A stretch of DNA of 64,000 nucleotides from Allorhodopirellula heiligendammensis (GCF_007860105.1 NZ_SJPU01000001.1:1718118-1782117); one strand, 5' to 3'. Counted from the stretch's first letter, positions 41,733 to 52,495 are shown. Notes: a model not told the origin generated them from the sequence alone. Numbers and translations are program-made.

Positions 41733-44210
41733 ATGACCAGCCGACTTCTTTTCATCCTGATCACCGCCCTCTGCTGCGCGAGGATGAGCACGGGTCAGGA
41801 CCCGCTCGCTCCATCGATCACGAAGCCTGCCGAGGATCTCGATGGAACTGTGACTTTCGAAGCCATGCTCAGTCGTGGGTACGCTCCTCTGTTTAACGGT
41901 AAAGACCTGAGCGGCTGGCGTAACCCTTATCCTCACGGCGAAGCGAAGGTGGTCGATGGGGAGATTCATCTGCTCGGCGATGACAAGTTTTTTCTAGTAA
42001 CGAAGCAGAAATATTCAGACTTTCGCGTGAGTGTGGAGATTCATCTGCCCGCGGGCCCCGCCAATTCCGGCTTGATGTTTCGCTGTCACGTCGATGACGA
42101 GGCAGAGAAAAAAGTCTTTGGCTACCAAGCGGAGTGCGACGGGTCGGATCGGCGATGGTCGGGCGGACTCTTCGATGAATCGCGACGCAGATGGATATGG
42201 CCAAGTACCAAGGGGCGTTCGACGGACCAGTTTTTGGAGCACGAAGCAGAGTCGAAGGCGGCGTTTGCCAGTCCCATGATCGCCAATGCACTGCATCGAA
42301 ACGGCTGGAACCAGTTCGTGATCACCTGTATCGAAGACCGCATCACGATTGAATTGAACGGGGTTCCCACGGTTGCGTTCCGCGATACCACCGATGCGTC
42401 GGGCTACATTGGCATCCAACACCACGGCGAAGATGGCCAAGTCTATCGTTTCCGGAACCTGTTCATTAAAGAGCTCCCAGTGATACCGGCCGAAGAGTCG
42501 GTGACGCTCACCGAACAAGCTCCCGTCACGGTCAAGAAGATCAATGACAACACAACGCTCGTCGATTTCGGCAAGGTCGCGTTCGGAAATATCACCATGC
42601 GGGTGCCGCAAGGTCGCGGTGGCAACGGCCGGGTTCACTTCGGCGAAAAGTTAAAGGATGGCCGCGTTGATCGGAATCCGCCCGGCACGGTTCGATACGG
42701 AGCGAGCGACTTTAGAACGGGCAGCGGCGAGATCGGCACCTGGATCGTGCCGGCGCCGGTCGACGTGCGAAACACCGAGCAGGCGGGGGCAACGCGAGCT
42801 CATCCTCCAGCCGTGTTGACGCCAAAATCTTGGCTGCCGGTCATGCCTTTTCGTTGGGTGGAAATCGAAGGTTGGCCGGGCGAGTTCAAACCAGAGTATA
42901 TCGTCCGCCGAGCCGCGTTCGCATCCGATTGGAATGAAGATGCGAGCTCATTCGCATGCTCCGATGAAACGCTCAATCGAATTTGGGATCTGTGCAAATA
43001 CAGCATTCAAGCCACGACTTTCGCAGGCGTTTACGTCGACGGAGATCGAGAACGCATTCCCTACGAAGCCGATGCATACCTGAATCAACTCAGCCACTAC
43101 ACCACCGACGACGACGTCAAAATGGCCGCGAGGTCGTTCGATTGGTTGATGGAGAACGGCACCTGGCCGACCGAGTGGGCACCCCACATGGTGTTCATGG
43201 CGTACGCGGAGTGGATGTACTCAGGAGACCGCCAGTGGCTCGAGCAGCGGTACGAATCGCTCAAAGCCAAGACGCTGATGCACCGTAGCGGAGAAGACGG
43301 GCTAGTACGAAGTTCCGATACCGATCAACAGCGGACCGATATTGTTGACTGGCCTCAAAAGGAACGCGATCAGTTCGTGTTCACGGATATCAATACCGTG
43401 GTCAATGCATTTCACATCAAGGCACTCGAGCAGATGGCCGCGATGGCTCGTGCGATCGGAAAGAACGCCGACGCGGAGGCGTTCGAATCTCGCGTCCAAC
43501 TCGCCAAAGAATCGTTTCAAGCATCCCTGTTTGATGAGTCTGCCGGGATCTATCGTGACGGAGTGGGCACCGATCACAGCAGCATTCATGCAAATTTCTT
43601 TCCGCTTGCGTTCGGCCTGGTTCCAGACAACAAGATTGATGGCGTATTGAACTGGCTGGGCAAAAAGGACATGGCTTGCAGTCCATACGCGGCGCAGTAT
43701 TTCATGGAAGCATTGTTTCACTACGGTAGCGACAAACAGGCTATCGAACTGATCACGGCCGATGGCGATCGCAGTTGGAAACACATGGTCAACAGCGGAA
43801 CATCGATCAGCTGGGAAGCCTGGGACCTGAAATACAAACCGAATCAGGATTGGAATCACGCCTGGGGTGCTGCGCCGGCAAACCTGTTCCCGCGGTTCAT
43901 ACTGGGAGCCCAACCCTCTTCACCAGGTTGGGCGACAGCGACAATCCGGCCGTGCCCCGGCGGGCTGAAGCATGCCAATGGCAAGGTGCCTACTCCGCGT
44001 GGGCCGATCCACATCGATTGGAAACAAGATGCCACCTTCAAAATCTCGTTAGACCTGCCTCATGACATGGCCGCTAGCCTGGATCTCCCGGGCACGGATG
44101 CGACGTCGGGCGTGTACGCTGATGGAAAGAAGCTAGCCGCAACCTATCAGAACGGGCGCTGGATTGTTCGGGATAATATAACCGGTTCGGTGCAACTCGA
44201 AGTCAAGTGA
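41733..44210 (+). CDS. Secreted DUF1080 (LamG-like) domain fused to GH78-type alpha-L-rhamnosidase domain
   Basis: About 825 residues from the ATG at 41733, which starts a clear signal peptide (TSRLLFILITALCCARMSTG); earlier in-frame ATGs do not. Residues about 45-250: DUF1080 (APLFNGKDLSGWRN, NSGLMFRC, GYIGIQHHGEDGQVYRFRNLFIKEL). Residues about 260-800: GH78-like (VYVDGDRERIPYEADAYLNQ in place of the CPQRDER motif; SWEAWDLKY, DWNHAWGAAPANLFPRFILG). The two catalytic glutamates expected are in GDRERIPYE and WEAWD. Releases L-rhamnose from glycans outside the cytoplasm. Confidence 0.82.
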   Translation: MTSRLLFILITALCCARMSTGQDPLAPSITKPAEDLDGTVTFEAMLSRGYAPLFNGKDLSGWRNPYPHGEAKVVDGEIHLLGDDKFFLVTKQKYSDFRVSVEIHLPAGPANSGLMFRCHVDDEAEKKVFGYQAECDGSDRRWSGGLFDESRRRWIWPSTKGRSTDQFLEHEAESKAAFASPMIANALHRNGWNQFVITCIEDRITIELNGVPTVAFRDTTDASGYIGIQHHGEDGQVYRFRNLFIKELPVIPAEESVTLTEQAPVTVKKINDNTTLVDFGKVAFGNITMRVPQGRGGNGRVHFGEKLKDGRVDRNPPGTVRYGASDFRTGSGEIGTWIVPAPVDVRNTEQAGATRAHPPAVLTPKSWLPVMPFRWVEIEGWPGEFKPEYIVRRAAFASDWNEDASSFACSDETLNRIWDLCKYSIQATTFAGVYVDGDRERIPYEADAYLNQLSHYTTDDDVKMAARSFDWLMENGTWPTEWAPHMVFMAYAEWMYSGDRQWLEQRYESLKAKTLMHRSGEDGLVRSSDTDQQRTDIVDWPQKERDQFVFTDINTVVNAFHIKALEQMAAMARAIGKNADAEAFESRVQLAKESFQASLFDESAGIYRDGVGTDHSSIHANFFPLAFGLVPDNKIDGVLNWLGKKDMACSPYAAQYFMEALFHYGSDKQAIELITADGDRSWKHMVNSGTSISWEAWDLKYKPNQDWNHAWGAAPANLFPRFILGAQPSSPGWATATIRPCPGGLKHANGKVPTPRGPIHIDWKQDATFKISLDLPHDMAASLDLPGTDATSGVYADGKKLAATYQNGRWIVRDNITGSVQLEVK

Positions 44211-44388
44211 GGGCTTGCAGCCCAACGCCGTCCGCCTCAAGTATGCCCGACCAAGAACGCCAAACAATGACGATGATTTGGTTCGCCGGTATGCGAGGCA
44301 TCTCGCGCGTGCTTGCGGCCCCCACCGCGCATGCCGAGTGATTACCTGACATTGTTGTGCATCTGATCAATGACCTATCGCACGACCG

Positions 44389-44595
44389 CAATACGAGCTG
44401 TTCGATCTCGATGAAGACCTCCACGAGTTGAACAACCTCGCCGGTGGCTCGGAACTGACGTCCATCCAACAGGACCTGACCTCTGAGCTGAACCGGTGGA
44501 TGGAGGATCAGGGCGACGAGCTGACGGTTTTCCACGAACCACTGATGCTCAATGCCCCTAAAACTTGGGTGCCACGAAAGAAGACTGAAAACTAG
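44389..44595 (+). pseudogene. Sulfatase C-terminal remnant
   Basis: Reads QYELFDLDEDLHELNNLAGG... and LNRWMEDQGDELTVFHEPLML, ending at TAG 44593-44595. This matches the usual C-terminal end of type I sulfatases (YELFDLxxDPxExxNLA). No start or N-terminal part is present upstream. It shows that a sulfatase gene once stood between the GH78 gene and the regulator. Confidence 0.75.
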
Positions 44596-44634
44596 GGTTA
44601 GAGTGTACAAACGCAACGTGAGTCGCTTGGTGGA

Positions 44635-45525
44635 TCATGCAGTCCAGTTGCGCAGACCCTGTCTCGCCGGCTGATTATTGCGATACTCTCGTGGCGACAA
44701 ATTCATCAACGTTCTGAATTGCCGGCTGAAATAGTTGCTGTCCGTGAAGCCAACAGCCATCGCGATCTCGGTGATATTCTTCTCGCTTTGAGCAAGCAAT
44801 TTACATGCTTGTCGGATCCGCAGGCGAATCAAGTAGGCAATGGGTGGGCAGCCCATCGTTGACTCGAACGCTCTTAGAAAGTTCCGACGAGACATCCCGG
44901 ATATTTCAACTAATTCATCGAGCGTGATCGGGTCCGCGTAGTGACGCTCAAGAAGTGAGATTGCTTCTGCGATTCTCAGCAGCGATTTGCTCTGTGGGTT
45001 GCGGGATTGGCTATAGCAACGTGAGAGAAACGTCACCAACTGCAACAGGGTCGTCGTTGCCATCACCTCAAAGCCCGGTCCACGGTGCAGCAGTTCCTCA
45101 TCAAGCTGATCGACCAAACTGATTGCACGTACCAATTCGGGCGGAGACAACTGCAAACGACTGCTGAAACCATGTCGCTTCCGCCAAGCGGGCTCGAGCG
45201 TGAACAGCGCGTGGTAACCGGAAAGGGACTGCAGATCACCGAGCGTCATTGGCAGATCAGCTGCGTCGAACAGAACATTGATCAACCGCAATTGATCCAT
45301 GTTCAGATAGTCGTGTGGGCGTGCCGGCCCGATAATGAAGGTATCCCCCGTCACCAATTTGTAAGAATCCTCGCCCGTGATGTGTTCCCCTCTGCCGCCC
45401 GTGATGATCACAATTTCGGAGAACTCATGAGCATGAAGTCCAAAGGGCTCTTGAGGATCTCGCCGCTCCACGACGACGGGGAAACCATCCTCATGAAACC
45501 AGTCCTGTTTCTTTAGCACCTGCAT
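44635..45525 (-). CDS. AraC-family regulator, RhaS/RhaR-like
   Basis: 296 residues. N-terminal cupin ([46 protein letters not shown]) and C-terminal double helix-turn-helix ([61 protein letters not shown]). Arrangement resembles rhamnose regulators RhaS/RhaR. Divergent from L-rhamnose isomerase with 226 bases between, which supports control of rhamnose genes. Confidence 0.85.
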   Translation of the reverse strand: MQVLKKQDWFHEDGFPVVVERRDPQEPFGLHAHEFSEIVIITGGRGEHITGEDSYKLVTGDTFIIGPARPHDYLNMDQLRLINVLFDAADLPMTLGDLQSLSGYHALFTLEPAWRKRHGFSSRLQLSPPELVRAISLVDQLDEELLHRGPGFEVMATTTLLQLVTFLSRCYSQSRNPQSKSLLRIAEAISLLERHYADPITLDELVEISGMSRRNFLRAFESTMGCPPIAYLIRLRIRQACKLLAQSEKNITEIAMAVGFTDSNYFSRQFRTLMNLSPREYRNNQPARQGLRNWTA

Positions 45526-45751
45526 GGAAAGCCGTCGCTGACAAGGAAGGTTTCGGCACCACCAGATACCCGAGAAGTCACTTACCGCTCCATCAAAGCC
45601 TGCCTGGACAGCCTTCTGCGGACGGCACTATTATGCTAGTTCATGGCACAATCGTCAAGGTTTCGGATTCACCGATGGCTTATCTTGTGCATCGAGTGGC
45701 TCACTGCTCACACACCCTGAACTCGCTCTCATAGCACGGGATAAAATCTGG
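45526..45751. promoter_or_regulatory. Divergent promoter region between the AraC regulator and rhaA
   Basis: 226 bases between divergent starts, the expected place for AraC-type half-sites and two promoters. I could not define boxes with confidence. Confidence 0.4.
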
Positions 45752-47041
45752 ATGACGGACGCAGCAAACATTCACAAGGCGTATGAACTTGCCGTCGAGC
45801 AATATGAATCTCTCGGTGTGAACGTGCAGAACGCGTTGAATAGATTGAGTCGCATTGCGATTTCGGTCCACTGTTGGCAAGGAGATGACGTTGTCGGCTT
45901 TGAAGGCAACGAGGGCGCATTGGGGAACGGGCTCGCCGTGACCGGAAACTACCCGGGACGGGCGAGAAACCCAGACGAACTTCGCAATGACCTGGAAGTT
46001 GCCTATTCGCTAATCCCGGGCAAACACCGATTGAACCTGCATGCTCTATATGGAGAATTCGACGGGTTCGTTGACCGCGACGCGATCGACATTGAGCACT
46101 TTCAAGGCTGGATCGACTGGGCTCGCAGCCAGGACGTCAACCTAGACTTCAATCCGAGCTTCTTTTCACATGAGAAGGCCAGTGATGGATTCACGCTGGC
46201 TCATGCCGACTCCGGCATCCGCCAATTCTGGATTGATCACGGAACCGCCTGCCGCAAAATTGCTGCGGCGATGGGGAAAGCACAGGCCAACGCTTGTATT
46301 AATAATTTTTGGGTTCCCGATGGTCTGAAGGATACTCCGGCTAACCGCAAGGAACCTCGTGAGCGACTGGCCGCTTCCCTCGACGAAATCTTCACTGAGA
46401 ACTTCTCAGCCAACCAAACGCTCGATACGGTGGAGTGCAAACTGTTTGGAATTGGTAGCGAAAGCTATGTGGTCGGGTCGCACGAATTCTATATGGGCTA
46501 TGCGATTTCGCGGAATAAAATGCTTTGTCTGGACGCCGGTCACTTTCACCCTTCTGAAATGATTTCGGATAAAATCTCATCAGTGCTCATGTATGTACCG
46601 CAGCTACTTCTGCATGTCAGCCGCGGAGTGCGTTGGGATAGTGACCACGTCGTGACCTATACCGATGAACTGCAAACAATCATGCAAGAGATTGTACGCG
46701 GTGAATATTTAGACCGCGTGCATATCGGTCTCGACTTCTTTGACGCGAGTATCAACCGGGTGGCGGCGTGGGCAATCGGAACACGAAACGCACTCAAGGC
46801 ACTCTTGGCAGCTTTGCTGGAGCCCACCGAGATGCTCCAACAACTCGAACGTGAAGGCGACTACACTGCTCGTTTGGCACTGATTGAAGAGCAGAAGATG
46901 ATGCCGCTCGGTGCGATCTGGAATCACTACTGCCAGACGGCCGGTGTCCCTGTAGGGATTGATTGGTTGGAGAAGACTCGCCAATACGAAGCGAACGTCC
47001 AATCATTGCGTGAAGTCGAGTTAGGAGCCGCAAATGTGTAG
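45752..47041 (+). CDS. rhaA: L-rhamnose isomerase
   Basis: 429 residues. ISVHCWQGDDVVGFE, NYPGRARNPDELR, PGKHRLNLHALYGE, DFNPSFFSHEKASDGFTLAH, WVPDGLKDTPANRKEPRERL, SHEFYMGYAISRNKMLCLDAGHFHPSE and HIGLDFFDASINRVAAW are hallmark blocks including the metal-binding residues. Cytoplasmic; converts L-rhamnose to L-rhamnulose. The expected RhaB/RhaD partners are not within the window. Followed by the transporter gene in the same direction. Confidence 0.96.
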   Translation: MTDAANIHKAYELAVEQYESLGVNVQNALNRLSRIAISVHCWQGDDVVGFEGNEGALGNGLAVTGNYPGRARNPDELRNDLEVAYSLIPGKHRLNLHALYGEFDGFVDRDAIDIEHFQGWIDWARSQDVNLDFNPSFFSHEKASDGFTLAHADSGIRQFWIDHGTACRKIAAAMGKAQANACINNFWVPDGLKDTPANRKEPRERLAASLDEIFTENFSANQTLDTVECKLFGIGSESYVVGSHEFYMGYAISRNKMLCLDAGHFHPSEMISDKISSVLMYVPQLLLHVSRGVRWDSDHVVTYTDELQTIMQEIVRGEYLDRVHIGLDFFDASINRVAAWAIGTRNALKALLAALLEPTEMLQQLEREGDYTARLALIEEQKMMPLGAIWNHYCQTAGVPVGIDWLEKTRQYEANVQSLREVELGAANV

Positions 47042-47113
47042 CTCAAGACCTGACGTAGCCCACGCCGACAACGTTCAAACAACGCAAGTATGTAAAAATG
47101 GGACAACAGATTA

Positions 47114-48544
47114 ATGAGTGAAAATCATTCGAACTCAGGCGGAGAGTTTGAACGCGAACCGGTTCCCGAGTCGGCGTTGCTGGGCTCAGGAAAGTTCTGG
47201 GGCATGTATGCGGGCGAACACGCGGCGGGTACCGAGTTCATGATCGGGCCGTTGTTCTTGGCCGCGGGTGCAAGTCTTCAGGACCTACTTCTCGGCTTGT
47301 TGTTAGGTAATTTTCTCGCTGTGCTGACCTGGCGATTCCTGGTGACGCCGATCGCGATGGCAAAACGGATGACGCTGTACTATCAGCTTGAGCGAATTGC
47401 CGGCGGTTCGCTGGTCAAGTTTTACAACTTGGTCAATGGTTTGCTGTTCTGTTTTCTCGCTGGTGCGATGGTGACCGTTTCGGCATCCGCCGTGGGGGTT
47501 CCCTTTGGAATCACGTTTGACGTCCCCGACTCGATGTTTGGATTCAGCAACCCGTCGTTCACCCTATTGGTGGCGATCGTCGGTGCCGTGATCGCCGTGA
47601 TTGCCGCGGGTGGATACCAACGTGTGGCACGGGTCGCGAATATCGCAGCCCCGTGGATGATCGCCGTGTTCGCTGCATGTGGCATTGTTTCACTTGCTCA
47701 AATGGAAGCCACGAGCCTCACAGCGTTCTCGGAGGGCAAGTTCTGGACCGACGCGATCGCCTTCGTCCAGGAGAAGAATGGCACCCAGACTTTCGGGTTT
47801 TGGCAGATTGTGGTTTTCGGCTGGCTTTGCAATGGAGCGATGCATTTCGGCATGGCTGATTTGTCCATCTTCCGCTTCGCCCGCAGTAAATCCTCGGGAT
47901 GGGCACCGGCGATTGGGATGTTCTTGGGTCACTACATGGCTTGGATTTGCGCAGCGTTGCTCCTAGCAGCCTTGATCAAACTGACACCTGAACTCGCACT
48001 GGGGACAGATGGAAAGGTTGCCGCCAATCCGGGGTTGCTGGCGTTTCAATCGCTTGGCTGGACAGGCATTATCTGCGTCGTGATCGCCGGCTGGACGACA
48101 GCGAATCCAACCATCTATCGAGCGGGACTAGCGTTCCAAGGAATTGTACCAAAGAGCTCCCGAATCATCATGACACTCGTCGCCGGTATGGTCGCAACGA
48201 TCGCAGGCGCATTTCCCAATCTCTCCGCCAAACTGCTCGACTTCGTGGGAACCTACGGGACGGTTCTTGGTCCCATGGGAGCGATCATATTCGTTGATTA
48301 CTACCTCATGAAAAAGTTTGGACTACAAGACGAATATGCCGTCCACAGCGGTACGCGAGTCAACATCGCGGTGATGTTGGCATGGCTACTTCCGGTCGGC
48401 GTCGGCCTGTATCTCATTTTCGCACGCGGTTTGTTTGCCGCCTACGCAGTCATTCCTTGCTGGATTGCATGCGGGCTGATCTATCTCGTGCTTAGCAAAT
48501 TCACTCAGAACTCCGTTGCCGATAATCGAGGAGCGATCCAATGA
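47114..48544 (+). CDS. NCS1-type permease, possible rhamnose or rhamnoside importer
   Basis: 476 residues, about 12 hydrophobic segments. A cytoplasmic start is followed by GSGKFWGMYAGEHAAGTEFMIGPLFLAAGASLQDLLLG, resembling the start of cytosine/purine permeases (NCS1). Later segments include WQIVVFGWLCNGAMHFGMADLSIFRFA and GWTTANPTIYRAGLAFQG, also NCS1-like. Substrate is unproven; location 72 bases after rhaA and next to a rhamnosidase suggests a sugar cargo, which would be unusual for this family. Overlaps the next gene by ATGA. Confidence 0.75.
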   Translation: MSENHSNSGGEFEREPVPESALLGSGKFWGMYAGEHAAGTEFMIGPLFLAAGASLQDLLLGLLLGNFLAVLTWRFLVTPIAMAKRMTLYYQLERIAGGSLVKFYNLVNGLLFCFLAGAMVTVSASAVGVPFGITFDVPDSMFGFSNPSFTLLVAIVGAVIAVIAAGGYQRVARVANIAAPWMIAVFAACGIVSLAQMEATSLTAFSEGKFWTDAIAFVQEKNGTQTFGFWQIVVFGWLCNGAMHFGMADLSIFRFARSKSSGWAPAIGMFLGHYMAWICAALLLAALIKLTPELALGTDGKVAANPGLLAFQSLGWTGIICVVIAGWTTANPTIYRAGLAFQGIVPKSSRIIMTLVAGMVATIAGAFPNLSAKLLDFVGTYGTVLGPMGAIIFVDYYLMKKFGLQDEYAVHSGTRVNIAVMLAWLLPVGVGLYLIFARGLFAAYAVIPCWIACGLIYLVLSKFTQNSVADNRGAIQ

Positions 48545-48738
48545 ACGCGATTGCCAAAATGATTTCTGTGATCGCCCTCGGTGCGGTGATCGTTCCATGT
48601 CTGCTGTATTTTACCGGCTCGATCAGCTTGGACGCCGTCAAAGCGGCAGCGTTGGCGGGTACGATCGGCTGGTTCATGGCAACTCCGATGTGGATGAGCC
48701 GTGATCTCCCCAAAGACGCTGCCGAAGTTGAGATCTAA
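48541..48738 (+). CDS. Small two-span membrane protein coupled to the permease (65 aa)
   Basis: Hydrophobic segments ISVIALGAVIVPCLLYFTGSI and AVKAAALAGTIGWFMATPMWM. The start overlaps the permease stop, implying coupled synthesis, so it may be a small partner subunit of the transporter. No family name recognised. Confidence 0.7.
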   Translation: MNAIAKMISVIALGAVIVPCLLYFTGSISLDAVKAAALAGTIGWFMATPMWMSRDLPKDAAEVEI

Positions 48739-48798
48739 ATCTCCGGCATGCGTCTTTCTCTACCTCGCCCCATCATGCGTTTAATGATCCCCACAGCG

Positions 48799-51700
48799 AT
48801 GACCTTCCAAAAATTAGCTACTAAATCCATCTGTTTCGTTCTATTAACCTGCGTTTTGGTGGTGGGCGTCGATGCCGCAGAGCTCACGCCCACTCATCTG
48901 AGATGCGAGTATCTCGACAACCCGATTGGAATCGATATCACCAAGCCGCGTTTGAGCTGGCAGGTGGAGTCTGAGGATCGGGGGCAAACTCAGAGTGCGT
49001 ACCGAATTATCGTCGCGTCCTCTGCTGAAAAACTAGCGGCCGATGAGGGCGACCTGTGGGACTCTGGTAAAGTCGAATCTAACCAGACTTTGTTTGTCCC
49101 CTACGAAGGAGCTCCGTTAACGTCACGTCAGCGCTGTCACTGGAAAGTCCAGTCGTTCGATGCCCATGGGACGGCTCGATGGAGCGAGCCCTCATCGTGG
49201 TCGATGGGGCTACTCGACGACAATCAGTGGCAAGCAGAATACATCTCTTTCGCAGACGATGATGCGATCCACACCGACACCAAGAGCTTGTTCCTGCCTG
49301 CTGCGCGACAGTATCGAAAGAGTTTCGCGGCATTGAGAGAAGTCAAACGCGCGACCGTGTATGCGACTGCGTTGGGAATCTACGAACTGCATCTCAATGG
49401 CGAGCGGGTAGGCGATGCCTGGTTTGCTCCGGGATGGACAGACTACCGCCAGCGTGCCTACTACAACACGTATGACGTGACGGACATGGTGGAGCAAGGC
49501 GATAACGCCATCGGCGCATGGGTCGCTGACGGCTGGTATAGCGGATACGTCGGCTTTGGCTTGCTGACCGGAATGGGAACAGAAAAAAACGGCCGCTACA
49601 CCTATGGTAAAACTCCGTCGGTGATGGCGCAGCTGGAGATCGAATATACCGACGGATCCCGAGAAACGATCGGCACGGACACGTCGTGGAAAGTCACCGG
49701 CGAAGGTCCGATTCAGGAAGCCGACTTGCTAATGGGTGAATATTACGACGCGCGACGAGAAATGCCTGGCTGGTCAACGGCCAACTTTGACGACAGCACT
49801 TGGGACACCGCCATTCTAGCCAGCGAGAATGGTCATCCCACCGCCATGTTCTACGAAGGACGCAATCCTGAGATCAAGGGGGGCGGCCCCAGGATCCAGG
49901 GTGCCGAGCGAGATCTGGGATTCAAACGACCGAGACTGGAGGCATTCCCAGGCGTCCCGGTACGAGTCACCGAGGAACTGCCAAGTAAGTCAATTACAAA
50001 ACGGGATGGCGAAACCTACACCTTTAACCTTGCCCAAAACTTTGCCGGCACGATTCGCTTGAAAGTCAAAGGCCCTGCAGGACACAAAGTCACGATTCGA
50101 TATGGCGAGATGCTGCATCCCGACGGCCGATTGATGACGGAAAACCTCCGCAAAGCTCGTGCAACGGATTTCTACATTTGCAAGGGCGATCCCGCCGGCG
50201 AGGTATATGAACCCCGATTCACGTTCCATGGATTCCAATTTGTCGAAGTTGAGAACTTTCCCGGTACTCCGACATCGGACTCGGTGACTGGCTTGGTCCT
50301 GCACAGCGACACGCCCATGACCAGCGAGTTTGCGTGCAGTGATCCGATGGTGAATCAACTGTTTAAAAACATTGTCTGGACACAGCGGGCCAACTTTCTC
50401 GACCTGCCCACGGACTGCCCTCAGCGAGACGAGCGAATGGGATGGACCGGTGACGCACAAGCATACGTCGCAACCGCTGCATACAACACCGACATCGGAG
50501 CGTTCTATACCAAATGGTTACGCGAGTTAATGGAATCTCAGCGGCCTAGCGGCGCGTTTCCTGGGTACGCACCGTTCCCCTTTCAACATGGCTGGGACTT
50601 CGGTTCGGCATGGGCAGACGCGGGCGTGATTTGCCCATGGACAATCTGGCAAGCCTATGGTGACACTCGAGTGATCGAAGATTGTTGGGAACCCATGGTG
50701 CGGTTCATGAACTGGCGTGACGAAACCGCCGTCAACAACCTCGGCATCGCGCACGGCAATGCATGGGGAGATTGGTTGTCTCAAGGTGCCGAAACCCCCC
50801 TTGAATTCATCGACACCGTTTATTACGCGATATCGGCTCGGATGATGGCCGAGATGGCCGATGCGATCGGACGTCAGTCGGAGGCTGAAGCGTATCACGC
50901 GCAGTTAGAAAAAACGAAAGCCGCCTTCCAGGCGAAGTATCTACGGGACGATGGAAGCGTGAATATTAACACGCAAACGGCCCAAGCACTCGCGTTGTTT
51001 GGGGACCTGGTCCCGGAGTCAAAGCGTGAGAAAACCGCGCTGCACTTGGCAAAAATGATTGCTGAAAATGGGAACCACATGGCAACCGGTTTTCTTGGCA
51101 CACGGCCGCTGTTACCGGTGCTGTCAGCGTCCGGCCAGCACGATTTAGCGACCTTCTTGCTACAGTCACGCGAGTTTCCATCATGGGGCTACGAGATTTC
51201 AAATGGTGCAACCACGATCTGGGAACGGTGGGACAGTTACACTAAAGAGGACGCGTTCGGTCGGCACAACGCGGCCATGAATTCTTTTTCTCACTATGCA
51301 TTTGGCGCCGTGTGCGAATGGATGTTTCAAACCCTTGCTGGAATTCAATCCGCTGGTCCCGGTTACGAGAAGATCGTCATTCATCCACATCCGCCTGCTC
51401 CTGGCAGCAATGCCATGCACGAGCCGATTGACTGGGTGCGCGCGTCCTATGACTCGATTCGCGGGACGATCTGTAGTGACTGGAAGATTGATGATGGCAA
51501 GTTCGTGCTGAACGTAACCATTCCTGCGAACACATCGGCAACGGTCTTTCTACCGACCGACGACACTCACAGCATCACCGAGAGCGGTAAACCTCTCGCG
51601 GAACACTCACATGTGCAATTGCTTCGCCATGAAGATGGCAATGCCGTATTGGCGGTAGCATCTGGCAAATATCAGTTTGTTGCCACCAGTGGTGTCTCAC

Positions 51701-52203
51701 ACGCTGCGACGTCACTGAAAACGTCGAAACCCAAAGACATGTCGATCAACCCGGACGGCATCGACCTCGCGGGTGCGACTCAGTTGGTGAGCTGGGATTT
51801 CACGAACCCAACCGATGCTGCGAAGTGGATCGACCGAAAAAGTGTGGACGTTGTCCAGCGGGATGTTAAAGCATTTTTGGTTGCAACGGGCAATGACTCG
51901 CAGATGGCAACGACGCTGCCAATGGCATTGTCGGGTAATCTGGCCATCTCCTTACGTGCGATGCCCACCGCGGGCGCAACAAGTCAGTTCTTCTGGGCGA
52001 ATCCAGGGCGTGGTTTCAATGGTACCATGCAGTCCAAACGCTCCCTGACTGCCACGGAGAAGTCCAATAATTATCTATTCACTGTTCGCAGCGACGAACC
52101 AGTAAAGAAGATTCGATTTGATCCATTCGCGACGTACGACGAGCATGCCAACCCAGGTGAAATGATGATTGAATCAATCACCGTCTATCAACTGAATGAC
52201 TGA
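48799..52203 (+). CDS. Secreted alpha-L-rhamnosidase (GH78)
   Basis: About 1134 residues from the ATG at 48799 (signal peptide KSICFVLLTCVLVVGVDAA). Fibronectin-like N-terminal domain (LRCEYLDNPIGIDITKPRLSWQVES), rhamnosidase N (ATALGIYELHLNGERVGDAWFAPGWTDY), GH78 catalytic domain with DLPTDCPQRDERMGWTGD (acid Glu) and later TTIWERWDSY (base Glu), and an extra C-terminal domain (about 990-1134) not typical of the family. Releases terminal rhamnose for the neighbouring transporter and isomerase. Confidence 0.92.
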   Translation: MTFQKLATKSICFVLLTCVLVVGVDAAELTPTHLRCEYLDNPIGIDITKPRLSWQVESEDRGQTQSAYRIIVASSAEKLAADEGDLWDSGKVESNQTLFVPYEGAPLTSRQRCHWKVQSFDAHGTARWSEPSSWSMGLLDDNQWQAEYISFADDDAIHTDTKSLFLPAARQYRKSFAALREVKRATVYATALGIYELHLNGERVGDAWFAPGWTDYRQRAYYNTYDVTDMVEQGDNAIGAWVADGWYSGYVGFGLLTGMGTEKNGRYTYGKTPSVMAQLEIEYTDGSRETIGTDTSWKVTGEGPIQEADLLMGEYYDARREMPGWSTANFDDSTWDTAILASENGHPTAMFYEGRNPEIKGGGPRIQGAERDLGFKRPRLEAFPGVPVRVTEELPSKSITKRDGETYTFNLAQNFAGTIRLKVKGPAGHKVTIRYGEMLHPDGRLMTENLRKARATDFYICKGDPAGEVYEPRFTFHGFQFVEVENFPGTPTSDSVTGLVLHSDTPMTSEFACSDPMVNQLFKNIVWTQRANFLDLPTDCPQRDERMGWTGDAQAYVATAAYNTDIGAFYTKWLRELMESQRPSGAFPGYAPFPFQHGWDFGSAWADAGVICPWTIWQAYGDTRVIEDCWEPMVRFMNWRDETAVNNLGIAHGNAWGDWLSQGAETPLEFIDTVYYAISARMMAEMADAIGRQSEAEAYHAQLEKTKAAFQAKYLRDDGSVNINTQTAQALALFGDLVPESKREKTALHLAKMIAENGNHMATGFLGTRPLLPVLSASGQHDLATFLLQSREFPSWGYEISNGATTIWERWDSYTKEDAFGRHNAAMNSFSHYAFGAVCEWMFQTLAGIQSAGPGYEKIVIHPHPPAPGSNAMHEPIDWVRASYDSIRGTICSDWKIDDGKFVLNVTIPANTSATVFLPTDDTHSITESGKPLAEHSHVQLLRHEDGNAVLAVASGKYQFVATSGVSHAATSLKTSKPKDMSINPDGIDLAGATQLVSWDFTNPTDAAKWIDRKSVDVVQRDVKAFLVATGNDSQMATTLPMALSGNLAISLRAMPTAGATSQFFWANPGRGFNGTMQSKRSLTATEKSNNYLFTVRSDEPVKKIRFDPFATYDEHANPGEMMIESITVYQLND

Positions 52204-52495
52204 TCCAGTAAGGAACTCGCAATCCTGAACGTTAGCTTTCGCGCGGCCAAACGCCACCCGGTAAGTGGCATTGGCGAAGCGAATGAGGACACGCAGGAAC
52301 CGCTCTGTCCACGTTCGGCGCATGCTGGGAACTCACCTGATGCAATGTCCGACCGCGATGTTACGATAGCTGGGACGCCCATCGTTTGGCGATGCTTGAT
52401 TTTAGGTATCATTGGACGCTGAAGCGCGTTCAATATTTTGATCACCAGAACCATCTCCGGATGCTCTCTCCTCACGAAGTGGCCTACTTATCTCG

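Noticed and set aside
47114-48544. Calling the permease RhaT
   Set aside because: RhaT is a different, shorter transporter family; the sequence here looks NCS1-like.
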